A DNA stretch of 13,082 nucleotides from Candidatus Omnitrophota bacterium (lineage in GTDB: Bacteria; Omnitrophota; Gorgyraeia; JABMRN01): positions 1 through 13,082 of the forward strand of contig JAQVOV010000035.1 of NCBI GenBank assembly GCA_028702395.1. Reading direction: 5' to 3'. A model generated the notes under the pieces. The model made no database searches. It saw only the letters and a program-made list of their open reading frames with translations, and was not told the DNA's origin. The position numbers were made by a program, and so were the translations under genes. Below, in pieces: positions 1-4,659 of this stretch. How positions within the stretch are numbered: the first letter of the stretch is position 1; every line of letters begins with the position of its first letter.

Positions 1-491
1 ATGCTGCTGATTTTTTTGGAATAGATCTTCCTGATTATCTGGATCCAATAAGTACATCTTTTGGGTATATATACTATACCTTTCCTCATTTGGATTGGAA
101 GGATAAAGATGTTTTTGATACTCATGAACTATATGTTTCCATATCATATGATTGTCTTTTACAGCCTTCATTTACATGGTATTGGGATATAGATAATGGT
201 CATGGAAGTTATCTTCTTTTTGGAATAGGCCATAGTTTTGATCTCGGAAATGATATTTCTGCGGATATAGGCATGACAGTAGGGTATGTTGGTAATAAAA
301 TGTTAACAATGGGCTGCCCGCGTTCAGGTTTTGCAGATATGAACTTTACAGGTAGTGTAAGTATTCCGGTGTTTAATTATTTTACAATTACACCAACATG
401 TTCATATAGTATAATTTTGGATGATTCAACATATGGGGATACAGCCAGTAATGAATTTTACGGCGGTGTAAGTATAGGGTTTGAATATTAA
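1..491 (+). CDS. Outer-membrane beta-barrel protein, porin-like (3' end only)
   Basis: The reading frame is open from base 3 to the TAA at 489-491, giving the last 162 residues of a protein that starts before the window. The sequence alternates short polar and aromatic segments with Gly/Asn/Asp turns, as in transmembrane beta-strands, and ends in Gly-Phe-Glu-Tyr, an aromatic C-terminus typical of proteins inserted by the BAM machinery. It has no long hydrophobic helix. A stretch near window residues 39-77, with Tyr-rich strands and a Gly-Ile-Gly-His-Ser-Phe segment, resembles the TIGR02001/TorF-like putative porins, which in some proteobacteria are encoded beside glnK-amtB. That family call is from memory of the pattern and is tentative; the beta-barrel call is firmer. 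The neighbouring amtB suggests a role in outer-membrane passage of small nitrogen solutes, which is inference. An internal TTG at 90 is not the true start because the frame continues upstream without a stop. Confidence 0.7.
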   Translation, partial: AADFFGIDLPDYLDPISTSFGYIYYTFPHLDWKDKDVFDTHELYVSISYDCLLQPSFTWYWDIDNGHGSYLLFGIGHSFDLGNDISADIGMTVGYVGNKMLTMGCPRSGFADMNFTGSVSIPVFNYFTITPTCSYSIILDDSTYGDTASNEFYGGVSIGFEY

Positions 492-492
492 A

Positions 493-592
493 ATGTGTTT
501 GTGCGTCATGGGTAATGTGTACTGTGTTTAACAAGGAAAACTAAAAGTAGTATTCCATACTGTAGACACAATACACAGTACTCATGACCCAC
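493..592. repeat. Spacer element A: inverted arrays of a 7-base unit (NTGNGTN type)
   Basis: The left arm (493-528) holds five units that fit N-T-G-N-G-T-N: ATGTGTT, GTGCGTC, ATGGGTA, ATGTGTA and CTGTGTT, with one extra T at 500. The right arm (565-592) holds four units in the opposite orientation (NACNCAN): GACACAA, TACACAG, TACTCAT and GACCCAC. The middle (529-564) has a small hairpin, AGTAT at 549-553 pairing with ATACT at 557-561. Read as one inverted repeat, 505-530 and 570-595 agree at 21 of 26 positions. The element starts one base after the porin stop codon and ends about 12 bases before the amtB ribosome binding site. It has no U-tract, so it does not look like a terminator. Confidence 0.75.
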
Positions 593-602
593 GACTAAAA
601 AC

Positions 603-609
603 AAGGAGG
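603..609 (+). promoter_or_regulatory. Ribosome binding site of amtB copy 1
   Basis: An AAGGAGG-type Shine-Dalgarno sequence lies five bases before the ATG at 615. The same strong motif precedes all four amtB/glnK genes, which supports the chosen starts. Confidence 0.8.
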
Positions 610-614
610 GAAAA

Positions 615-1943
615 ATGCGCTTTCTTAAGAGGATATTAAGCCTTCTGTTTATTACTGCAATAGCATTAACGCCATTTGCTTTTTGCGAAGATGGAGCTAC
701 TGCTGCAAGTAATCAGGTAGCTATAAATTCCATGTGGACGCTTATCGCAGCATTTCTGGTTTTTTTTATGCAGGCTGGCTTTGCTCTAGTGGAGTCTGGT
801 TTTACAAGAGCTAAGAATGCATGCAACATAATGATGAAAAATCTCATGGATTTTTCTATCGGATCTATTGTTTATTTTGTTATTGGTTTTGCAATAATGT
901 TCGGAACTTCCAAGTTTGGATTTTTTGGTATTCCTGGTTCTATAGATCCGTCAATGTCAGATGGATTATTTCCATATACCTTTTGGATGTTTCAGGCAGT
1001 ATTTGCTGCAACAGCTGCAACAATTGTTTCAGGAGCAATGGCCGAAAGAACAAAGTTCGGATCTTATCTGATCTATAGTATTGTTATTTCAGCTATAATA
1101 TATCCTATAGTAGGTCACTGGACTTGGGGTGGAGGCTGGTTAAGTGCAAAAGGATTTATTGATTTTGCAGGATCAACTGTTGTACACTCTGTCGGAGGAT
1201 GGGCAGCTTTAGCAGGAGCTATAATACTAGGGCCTAGGATAGGAAAATATAACAAAGATGGTTCTTCAAATGCTATTTTAGGACACAATATTCCTTTGGC
1301 AGCATTAGGAGTATTTATACTTTGGTTTGGATGGTTTGGGTTTAACCCTGGAAGTACTGTTGCAGGGACTGATATGAGTATTGCCAGAATTGCAGTTACA
1401 ACCAATTTAGCAGCAGCAGGCGGGGCTATTTCTGCAATGTTCATAGTATGGATAAAATATGGTAAACCTGATATAAGCATGACGCTCAACGGTGCACTTG
1501 CAGGATTGGTAGGAATAACAGCAGGTTGTGCAAATGTATCACCAACAAGTGCGATCATAATTGGGCTTATAGCTGGAGCTATAGTTGTAGTTAGTGTTGA
1601 GTTCATTGATAAAGTCCTAAGAATAGATGATCCTGTTGGAGCAGTTAGTGTACATGGTGTTTGCGGTGCATGGGGAACACTTGCAGTTGGTCTTTTTGCA
1701 CAGGAATCTTTTGGGGGAACAAAGGGGCTGTTTTTTGGAGGAGGACTTGATCAGTTTATAGTTCAGCTTACAGGTGTGTTTTCAGTTTTTGCTTGGACAT
1801 TTATAGGAGCACTTGTTCTGTTTGTTATAATAAAGAAACTATTCGGATTAAGAGTCACTAATGAAGAGCAGTTAAAAGGTTTAGATATCGAGGAACATGG
1901 TATGGAAGCATATTCAGGGTTTCAGATATTTACGACGGAATAA
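615..1943 (+). CDS. amtB: Ammonium transporter AmtB, copy 1 (with signal peptide)
   Basis: This 442-residue inner-membrane channel of the Amt/Mep/Rh family conducts ammonium into the cytoplasm. Residues 1-24 form a basic-then-hydrophobic signal peptide, as in E. coli AmtB; the mature part begins before the first membrane helix near residue 38. Family landmarks are all present: the twin pore histidines His191 and His347, Asp183 eight residues before the first His, the Phe gate residues Phe130 and Phe243, and the Ala-Glu-Arg motif near 143-145. The C-terminal tail (about 417-442) has the Gly-Leu-Arg-Val ... Gly-Leu-Asp ... His-Gly ... Ala-Tyr pattern that couples the pore to PII binding. The gene lies 123 bp after the porin gene and 109 bp before a PII gene, both gaps being filled by repeat elements. 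The ATG at 615 follows an AAGGAGG site. Nothing is missing or broken. Confidence 0.97.
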   Translation: MRFLKRILSLLFITAIALTPFAFCEDGATAASNQVAINSMWTLIAAFLVFFMQAGFALVESGFTRAKNACNIMMKNLMDFSIGSIVYFVIGFAIMFGTSKFGFFGIPGSIDPSMSDGLFPYTFWMFQAVFAATAATIVSGAMAERTKFGSYLIYSIVISAIIYPIVGHWTWGGGWLSAKGFIDFAGSTVVHSVGGWAALAGAIILGPRIGKYNKDGSSNAILGHNIPLAALGVFILWFGWFGFNPGSTVAGTDMSIARIAVTTNLAAAGGAISAMFIVWIKYGKPDISMTLNGALAGLVGITAGCANVSPTSAIIIGLIAGAIVVVSVEFIDKVLRIDDPVGAVSVHGVCGAWGTLAVGLFAQESFGGTKGLFFGGGLDQFIVQLTGVFSVFAWTFIGALVLFVIIKKLFGLRVTNEEQLKGLDIEEHGMEAYSGFQIFTTE

Positions 1944-2038
1944 CCGAGCTACGAGCTTCGCGCCTCGCGCCACGAGCTTTTCAGGAATACTAGATTCCTG
2001 ATAGGCTTGCAGCACGTAGCGCGCAGCTCGCAGCGCGA
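1944..2038. repeat. Spacer element B: 5 + 5 heptamers flanking a hairpin (NCGNGCN type)
   Basis: This is the most regular of the elements. Five contiguous 7-base units fill 1944-1978: CCGAGCT, ACGAGCT (twice) and TCGCGCC (twice). Five contiguous units in inverted orientation fill 2004-2038; read on the other strand four fit NCGNGCN (TCGCGCT, GCGAGCT, GCGCGCT, ACGTGCT) and the innermost, GCAAGCC, differs at one fixed base. Each arm is exactly 35 bp. The 25-bp centre holds a perfect hairpin, TCAGGAAT at 1981-1988 pairing with ATTCCTGA at 1994-2001. The arms agree with each other at about 24 of 33 positions, and several mismatches would be G-U pairs in a minus-strand RNA. The element begins directly after the amtB stop codon and is far richer in G+C than its surroundings. 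Confidence 0.85.
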
Positions 2039-2040
2039 AT

Positions 2041-2047
2041 AAGGAGG
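2041..2047 (+). promoter_or_regulatory. Ribosome binding site of glnK copy 1
   Basis: AAGGAGG lies five bases before the ATG at 2053 and begins three bases after repeat element B ends. The element therefore fills the spacer but spares the translation signal. Confidence 0.8.
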
Positions 2048-2052
2048 AAAAA

Positions 2053-2394
2053 ATGAAATTAATTATCGCCATGATACAGCCGCATAAACTGCCTGATGTA
2101 AAAAAAGCATTGTTTGATGCTGATGTACATAAAATGACAGTTACAAATGCTGTCGGATGCGGGCAGCAAAAAGGTTTTACTGAAACTTATCGAGGAGTTA
2201 TTCATGAGGTAAACCTTTTAAAGAAAGTCAGATTGGAGATAGCTGTCAATGAACCATATGTTCAACTTACAATAGATGCAATTATAAAAGGTGCAAGATC
2301 AGGTAAAATAGGGGATGGCAAGATATTTGTATTACCTTTAGAACAATGTATAAGAATTCGTACAGGAGAAACCGGCCATACAGCAATAGGGTAA
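2053..2394 (+). CDS. glnK: PII nitrogen regulatory protein, copy 1 (GlnK-type, His at position 51)
   Basis: This is a 113-residue PII signalling protein that aligns without gaps to the E. coli numbering through its core. PII trimers bind ATP/ADP and 2-oxoglutarate and control AmtB and other nitrogen proteins. Conserved ligand residues are visible: Gly37, Gln39 and Lys58 for 2-oxoglutarate and Mg-ATP, the Gly87-Asp88-Gly89-Lys90 loop, and Arg101 and Arg103. Tyr46 and Arg47 of the T-loop are present; Arg47 is the residue that plugs the AmtB pore in the E. coli complex. Position 51, the Tyr that GlnD uridylylates in enteric bacteria, is His, and position 49 is Val. Control is therefore probably by ligands only. 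The gene follows amtB copy 1, the standard context for glnK. It ends five bases before a strong terminator. Confidence 0.95.
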   Translation: MKLIIAMIQPHKLPDVKKALFDADVHKMTVTNAVGCGQQKGFTETYRGVIHEVNLLKKVRLEIAVNEPYVQLTIDAIIKGARSGKIGDGKIFVLPLEQCIRIRTGETGHTAIG

Positions 2395-2398
2395 TATT

Positions 2399-2450
2399 AA
2401 AGGATAAAGAGGGTTGATCTTAAACAGCCCTTTTTATTCTTTAATTTTTT
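2399..2450 (+). terminator. Rho-independent terminator after glnK copy 1
   Basis: An 18-bp stem is formed by 2399-2416 and 2425-2442 with an 8-base loop. The only three deviations from perfect pairing are G-U pairs. A T-rich tail runs to 2450. It begins five bases after the PII stop codon and closes the first amtB-glnK unit. Confidence 0.85.
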
Positions 2451-2488
2451 AGTTAACAAAAAGCCTCTTAACTTTACTTGTATATATA

Positions 2489-2503
2489 GCACAATGAAAG
2501 TGC
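2489..2503. promoter_or_regulatory. NtrC-like dyad GCAC-N7-GTGC
   Basis: GCAC at 2489-2492 and GTGC at 2500-2503 are separated by seven bases. This matches the core of the enteric NtrC operator (TGCAC-N7-GTGCA) in sequence and spacing, and the base after the right half is also A. It lies about 190 bp before amtB copy 2, in a spacer where a nitrogen regulator would be expected. No sigma-54 promoter (GG-N10-GC) was found between it and the gene, and no ntrC is visible, so the match could be chance. Confidence 0.3.
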
Positions 2504-2523
2504 AGTTTTCACAGGGAAGTTAT

Positions 2524-2572
2524 AAGACGGAGATGTCTGTTTTTGTAAACAGGAATATCCGTCTTTTTTTTT
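2524..2572 (+). terminator. Second U-tract hairpin in the glnK-amtB spacer (terminator or attenuator)
   Basis: The arms 2524-2542 and 2547-2565 pair over 19 positions with two mismatches and one G-U pair, closing a 4-base loop. Nine T residues follow (2564-2572). This is a textbook intrinsic terminator, but another terminator already lies 74 bp upstream and the next gene starts 123 bp downstream. It is either a back-up terminator or a leader attenuator for amtB copy 2, depending on where that gene's promoter lies. No alternative antiterminator pairing was found. Confidence 0.75.
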
Positions 2573-2579
2573 GAAAAAA

Positions 2580-2595
2580 GTAGTTTTAAAACTAC
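2580..2595. repeat. 16-bp perfect palindrome in the amtB copy 2 leader
   Basis: GTAGTTTT at 2580-2587 is followed directly by its reverse complement AAAACTAC at 2588-2595. It lies just after the second U-tract hairpin and about 100 bp before amtB copy 2. It could be an operator or an RNA hairpin; its sequence recalls the GAAAACTA and CTGTAG segments in the cores of spacer elements A and D. Confidence 0.5.
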
Positions 2596-2682
2596 AGTCA
2601 TGATCTTTGTGTTCAGGACTAAGGTAATTTAAGAGTTTCCTTAGAAGTATGATCAAAAAACGCAGAGTCTAGAACACCAGAT

Positions 2683-2689
2683 AAGGAGG
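2683..2689 (+). promoter_or_regulatory. Ribosome binding site of amtB copy 2
   Basis: AAGGAGG lies five bases before the ATG at 2695. It fixes that start and excludes a signal-peptide extension upstream. Confidence 0.8.
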
Positions 2690-2694
2690 AGAAA

Positions 2695-3951
2695 ATGGAT
2701 ACTATGTATGCCTTAACAGTTGGCATAGATACTTTATGGGTTCTTTTAGGAGCTATCTTGGTATTTTTTATGCAAGCTGGTTTTGGTATGGTTGAAGCCG
2801 GTTTTATAAGGGCAAAAAACACATGTAATATTCTTACAAAGAATTTTCTGGATTATTGCATGGCATCTATCGGTTTTTTTGTTTTCGGATATGCAATAAT
2901 GTTTGGTGATGGAAATGCTTTTATGGGTTTAAATGGATGGTTTCTGGAAGGGGCAAGATCAGGTACTAATGTCCCGTTATATGCATTTTGGTTGTTCCAG
3001 GCAGCATTTTGCGGGGCTGCAGCAACAATTGTTGCAGGAGGGGTTGCCGAAAGAATGAAATTTATTGCATATCTAATTTATTCATTTTTGATATCTTCAT
3101 TTATTTATCCTATTATCGGACATTGGATATGGGGTGGAGGATGGTTATCTGCTTTAAACTTTTCTGATTTTGCAGGCTCAACAGTCGTACATACAACAGG
3201 AGGAGTTGCTGCTTTGATCGGGACCATAATTTTAGGGCCAAGGTTCGGCAAGTATAGTCCTGATGGAAAAGCACATGCAATAGCAGGTCACAATATTCCT
3301 ATTGCATCATTAGGTGTTTTTATCCTATGGTTTGGGTGGTTTGGTTTTAATGCAGGGTCTTCTTTAAGTGTTGGTAATGGTGAACTTATTGCCAGAGTTG
3401 CAATAAATACAAATCTTGCAGCTGCTACAGGTGGAATTGTTGCAATGCTTACTGTTTGGAAAATGTTCGGAAAACCGGATCTTTCTATGGCAATGAATGG
3501 AGCATTAGCAGGACTTGTTGCTATTACAGCAGGTTGTGCTTTTGTTGATCCATGGGCAAGTATTGCTATAGGTGCAATAGGAGGTATTCTTGTAATTTTA
3601 GGAGTTGTTATACTGGAAAAACTAAAAATTGATGATCCTGTTGGAGCTTTTCCGGTACATGGGGTAAATGGTATATGGGGGACAATTGCAATAGGAATTT
3701 TCGGCAGACAATCTTTAGGTTTAGCTTATAATGGATTGTTATACGGAGGCGGATTGAAAATGTTCTTTATACAACTCTTGGGTGTTAGTTCCGTAGCTAT
3801 ATTTGTAATTATCAGTATGGGGATCATTTTTAAAGTATTAGATTTGACAATAGGTTTAAGAGTAAATCGGGAAGAGGAACTTAAAGGTCTTGATATAGGT
3901 GAACATGGAATGGAAGCATATTCTGGGTTTCAGGTGTTTGTAACGGAATAA
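2695..3951 (+). CDS. amtB: Ammonium transporter AmtB, copy 2 (no signal peptide)
   Basis: This 418-residue paralogue of the upstream AmtB has the same inner-membrane channel role. The twin pore histidines are His166 and His322, with Asp158 eight residues before the first; the Phe gate residues are Phe105 and Phe218. The PII-coupling tail at the C-terminus is almost identical to that of copy 1 (Gly-Leu-Arg-Val ... Lys-Gly-Leu-Asp-Ile ... Glu-His-Gly-Met-Glu-Ala-Tyr). Unlike copy 1 it lacks a cleavable signal peptide: the protein starts about 12 residues before the first membrane helix, and the AAGGAGG site at 2683-2689 fixes this start. The two copies agree well throughout the membrane core but differ in the loop after the second helix, so this is an old duplication rather than a recent one. 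It is followed by its own PII gene across a repeat-filled 106-bp gap. Confidence 0.97.
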   Translation: MDTMYALTVGIDTLWVLLGAILVFFMQAGFGMVEAGFIRAKNTCNILTKNFLDYCMASIGFFVFGYAIMFGDGNAFMGLNGWFLEGARSGTNVPLYAFWLFQAAFCGAAATIVAGGVAERMKFIAYLIYSFLISSFIYPIIGHWIWGGGWLSALNFSDFAGSTVVHTTGGVAALIGTIILGPRFGKYSPDGKAHAIAGHNIPIASLGVFILWFGWFGFNAGSSLSVGNGELIARVAINTNLAAATGGIVAMLTVWKMFGKPDLSMAMNGALAGLVAITAGCAFVDPWASIAIGAIGGILVILGVVILEKLKIDDPVGAFPVHGVNGIWGTIAIGIFGRQSLGLAYNGLLYGGGLKMFFIQLLGVSSVAIFVIISMGIIFKVLDLTIGLRVNREEELKGLDIGEHGMEAYSGFQVFVTE

Positions 3952-4043
3952 ATGTGTCATGAGTTAGCTGTAGAAAACTAGGTATAGAATTCTACAGCAG
4001 ACACAAGACACATAGACACAGTACTCAAGACACAAAGACTCAA
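3952..4043. repeat. Spacer element D: 2 + 6 heptamers flanking a hairpin (NTGNGTN type)
   Basis: The left arm has two clear units, ATGTGTC (3952-3958) and ATGAGTT (3959-3965). The right arm has six inverted units, all fitting NACNCAN: GACACAA, GACACAT, GACACAG, TACTCAA, GACACAA and GACTCAA, spanning 4000-4043 with single extra A residues at 4014 and 4036. The core holds a perfect hairpin, CTGTAGAA at 3968-3975 and TTCTACAG at 3990-3997, with a 14-base loop. The loop side carries GAAAACTA, also found in the core of element A. The element begins directly after the amtB stop and ends a few bases before the glnK ribosome binding site. It has no U-tract. Confidence 0.75.
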
Positions 4044-4045
4044 TA

Positions 4046-4052
4046 AAGGAGG
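4046..4052 (+). promoter_or_regulatory. Ribosome binding site of glnK copy 2
   Basis: An AAAGGAGG sequence lies about five bases before the ATG at 4058, immediately after repeat element D. Confidence 0.8.
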
Positions 4053-4057
4053 AAAAT

Positions 4058-4399
4058 ATGAGATTAGTAGTCGCACTTATACAGCCGCATAAATTGCCGG
4101 ATGTCAAAAAAGCTTTATTTGAAGCAAATATCCATAAAATGACAGTAACAAATGCAGTTGGTTGTGGCCAGCAAAAAGGGTATACAGAAACATATAGAGG
4201 AGTTATACACGAAGTAAATCTTTTGAAGAAAGTTAGGCTAGAAATTGCTGTGAATGAAACCTTTATTCAGCCAACAATAGATGCTATAATTAAAGGTGCT
4301 AGAACAGGAAAGATAGGTGATGGGAAAATTTTCATTGTGCCTTTAGAAAGGTGTATTAGAATACGAACAGGAGAAACGGGCTATGATGCTATTGGATAA
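4058..4399 (+). CDS. glnK: PII nitrogen regulatory protein, copy 2 (GlnK-type, His at position 51)
   Basis: This second PII protein has 113 residues and, counted by hand, matches copy 1 at 95 of 113 positions. It keeps Gly37, Gln39, Lys58, the Gly87-Lys90 loop, Arg101 and Arg103, so ATP and 2-oxoglutarate binding should be intact. The whole T-loop from Gln38 to Lys58 matches copy 1 except Phe42 to Tyr, including Arg47 and the His51 that replaces the usual uridylylated Tyr. Most differences from copy 1 are conservative and cluster at residues 2-7, 22-25 and 68-72. It sits directly after amtB copy 2 and before the glutamate synthase genes. With nearly identical T-loops, each PII could probably bind either AmtB and the two could form mixed trimers; that is inference. 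Confidence 0.95.
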   Translation: MRLVVALIQPHKLPDVKKALFEANIHKMTVTNAVGCGQQKGYTETYRGVIHEVNLLKKVRLEIAVNETFIQPTIDAIIKGARTGKIGDGKIFIVPLERCIRIRTGETGYDAIG

Positions 4400-4412
4400 A
4401 TGATTTTTGAAG

Positions 4413-4442
4413 TGTAGGGGCGAAAAATTTTTCGCCTCTACA
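4413..4442. repeat. 30-bp palindrome after glnK copy 2 (dispersed-repeat type, possible terminator)
   Basis: The arms 4413-4427 and 4428-4442 are complementary except for one G-U position. They begin TGTAGGGGCG on the left and end with its near-complement on the right, with an A5/T5 centre. It begins 14 bases after the PII stop codon, so it can end or protect that transcript, though no T-run follows. From memory, TGTAGGGGCG palindromes of this kind are scattered in many unrelated uncultured bacterial genomes, which suggests a mobile or REP-like repeat. Confidence 0.65.
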
Positions 4443-4469
4443 ATAAACAATGTTATTTTCAAAAAAAGG

Positions 4470-4497
4470 TAGACTTTTTACTGAAACATGTTAAAAT
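4470..4497 (+). promoter_or_regulatory. Candidate sigma-70-type promoter for gltBD
   Basis: TAGACT (4470-4475, four of six consensus bases) and TAAAAT (4492-4497, five of six) are 16 bp apart. The -10 is preceded by TG at the extended position. It would start transcription near 4504 and give gltB a leader of about 170 bases containing the U-tract hairpin at 4567-4601. The call rests on motif match and position only, in AT-rich DNA where such matches are common. Confidence 0.35.
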
Positions 4498-4566
4498 AAT
4501 TTTTAAAAAAATACCTTAAACAATGATGTGGAAGGTTTTTTATTCATAGAAGATTTTGGCAATGTT

Positions 4567-4601
4567 GCCCTTGGAGGATAATTCCTCTGAGGGCTTTTTT
4601 T
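4567..4601 (+). terminator. U-tract hairpin before gltB (terminator or attenuator)
   Basis: GCCCTTGGAGGA (4567-4578) pairs with TCCTCTGAGGGC (4583-4594) over 12 positions, two of them G-U, closing a TAAT loop; seven T residues follow. Its 5' edge overlaps a short palindrome, GGCAATGTTGCC (4558-4569), which would compete for the first bases of the stem. It lies 72 bp before the gltB start. It either ends upstream transcription or, if the promoter near 4470 is real, attenuates gltBD. Confidence 0.75.
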
Positions 4602-4605
4602 ATTT

Positions 4606-4659
4606 ATGTTGATATTTGCATCAAAAGAGAGTAAAAGTAAATTATGGGTATATCAACAT
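4606..4659 (+). promoter_or_regulatory. 10-bp perfect inverted repeat in the gltB leader
   Basis: ATGTTGATAT at 4606-4615 and ATATCAACAT at 4650-4659 are exact reverse complements enclosing 34 bases. The right arm ends four bases before the gltB Shine-Dalgarno sequence GGAGGGA (4664-4670). In RNA this would be a closing stem beside the ribosome binding site. The gap is long for a protein operator, so an RNA element is more likely. I do not recognise a known riboswitch in it. Confidence 0.5.

Noticed and set aside
821..1078. 85-residue + strand open frame within amtB copy 1
   Set aside because: It is a shifted-frame shadow of the transporter, rich in Trp, Tyr and Cys, with no start signal.
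1115..1606. 163-residue open frame on the minus strand
   Set aside because: It lies wholly inside amtB copy 1, has no ribosome binding site, and its hydrophobic, proline-rich product is what the antisense of membrane-protein codons gives. The + strand gene has all family residues.
1944..2038. CRISPR-like array in the amtB-glnK spacer
   Set aside because: The units are seven bases with no spacers between them and are inverted about a centre. There are no cas genes.
2474..2656. 60-residue minus-strand open frame in the glnK-amtB spacer
   Set aside because: It runs across the strong U-tract hairpin at 2524-2572 and a palindrome, has no clear ribosome binding site and shows no recognisable domain. 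The spacer is better explained as regulatory.
4554..4570. Sigma-54 promoter suggested by TTGGCA and TTGCC before gltB
   Set aside because: The GG and GC are only seven bases apart instead of ten. The sequence is better read as the palindrome GGCAATGTTGCC.
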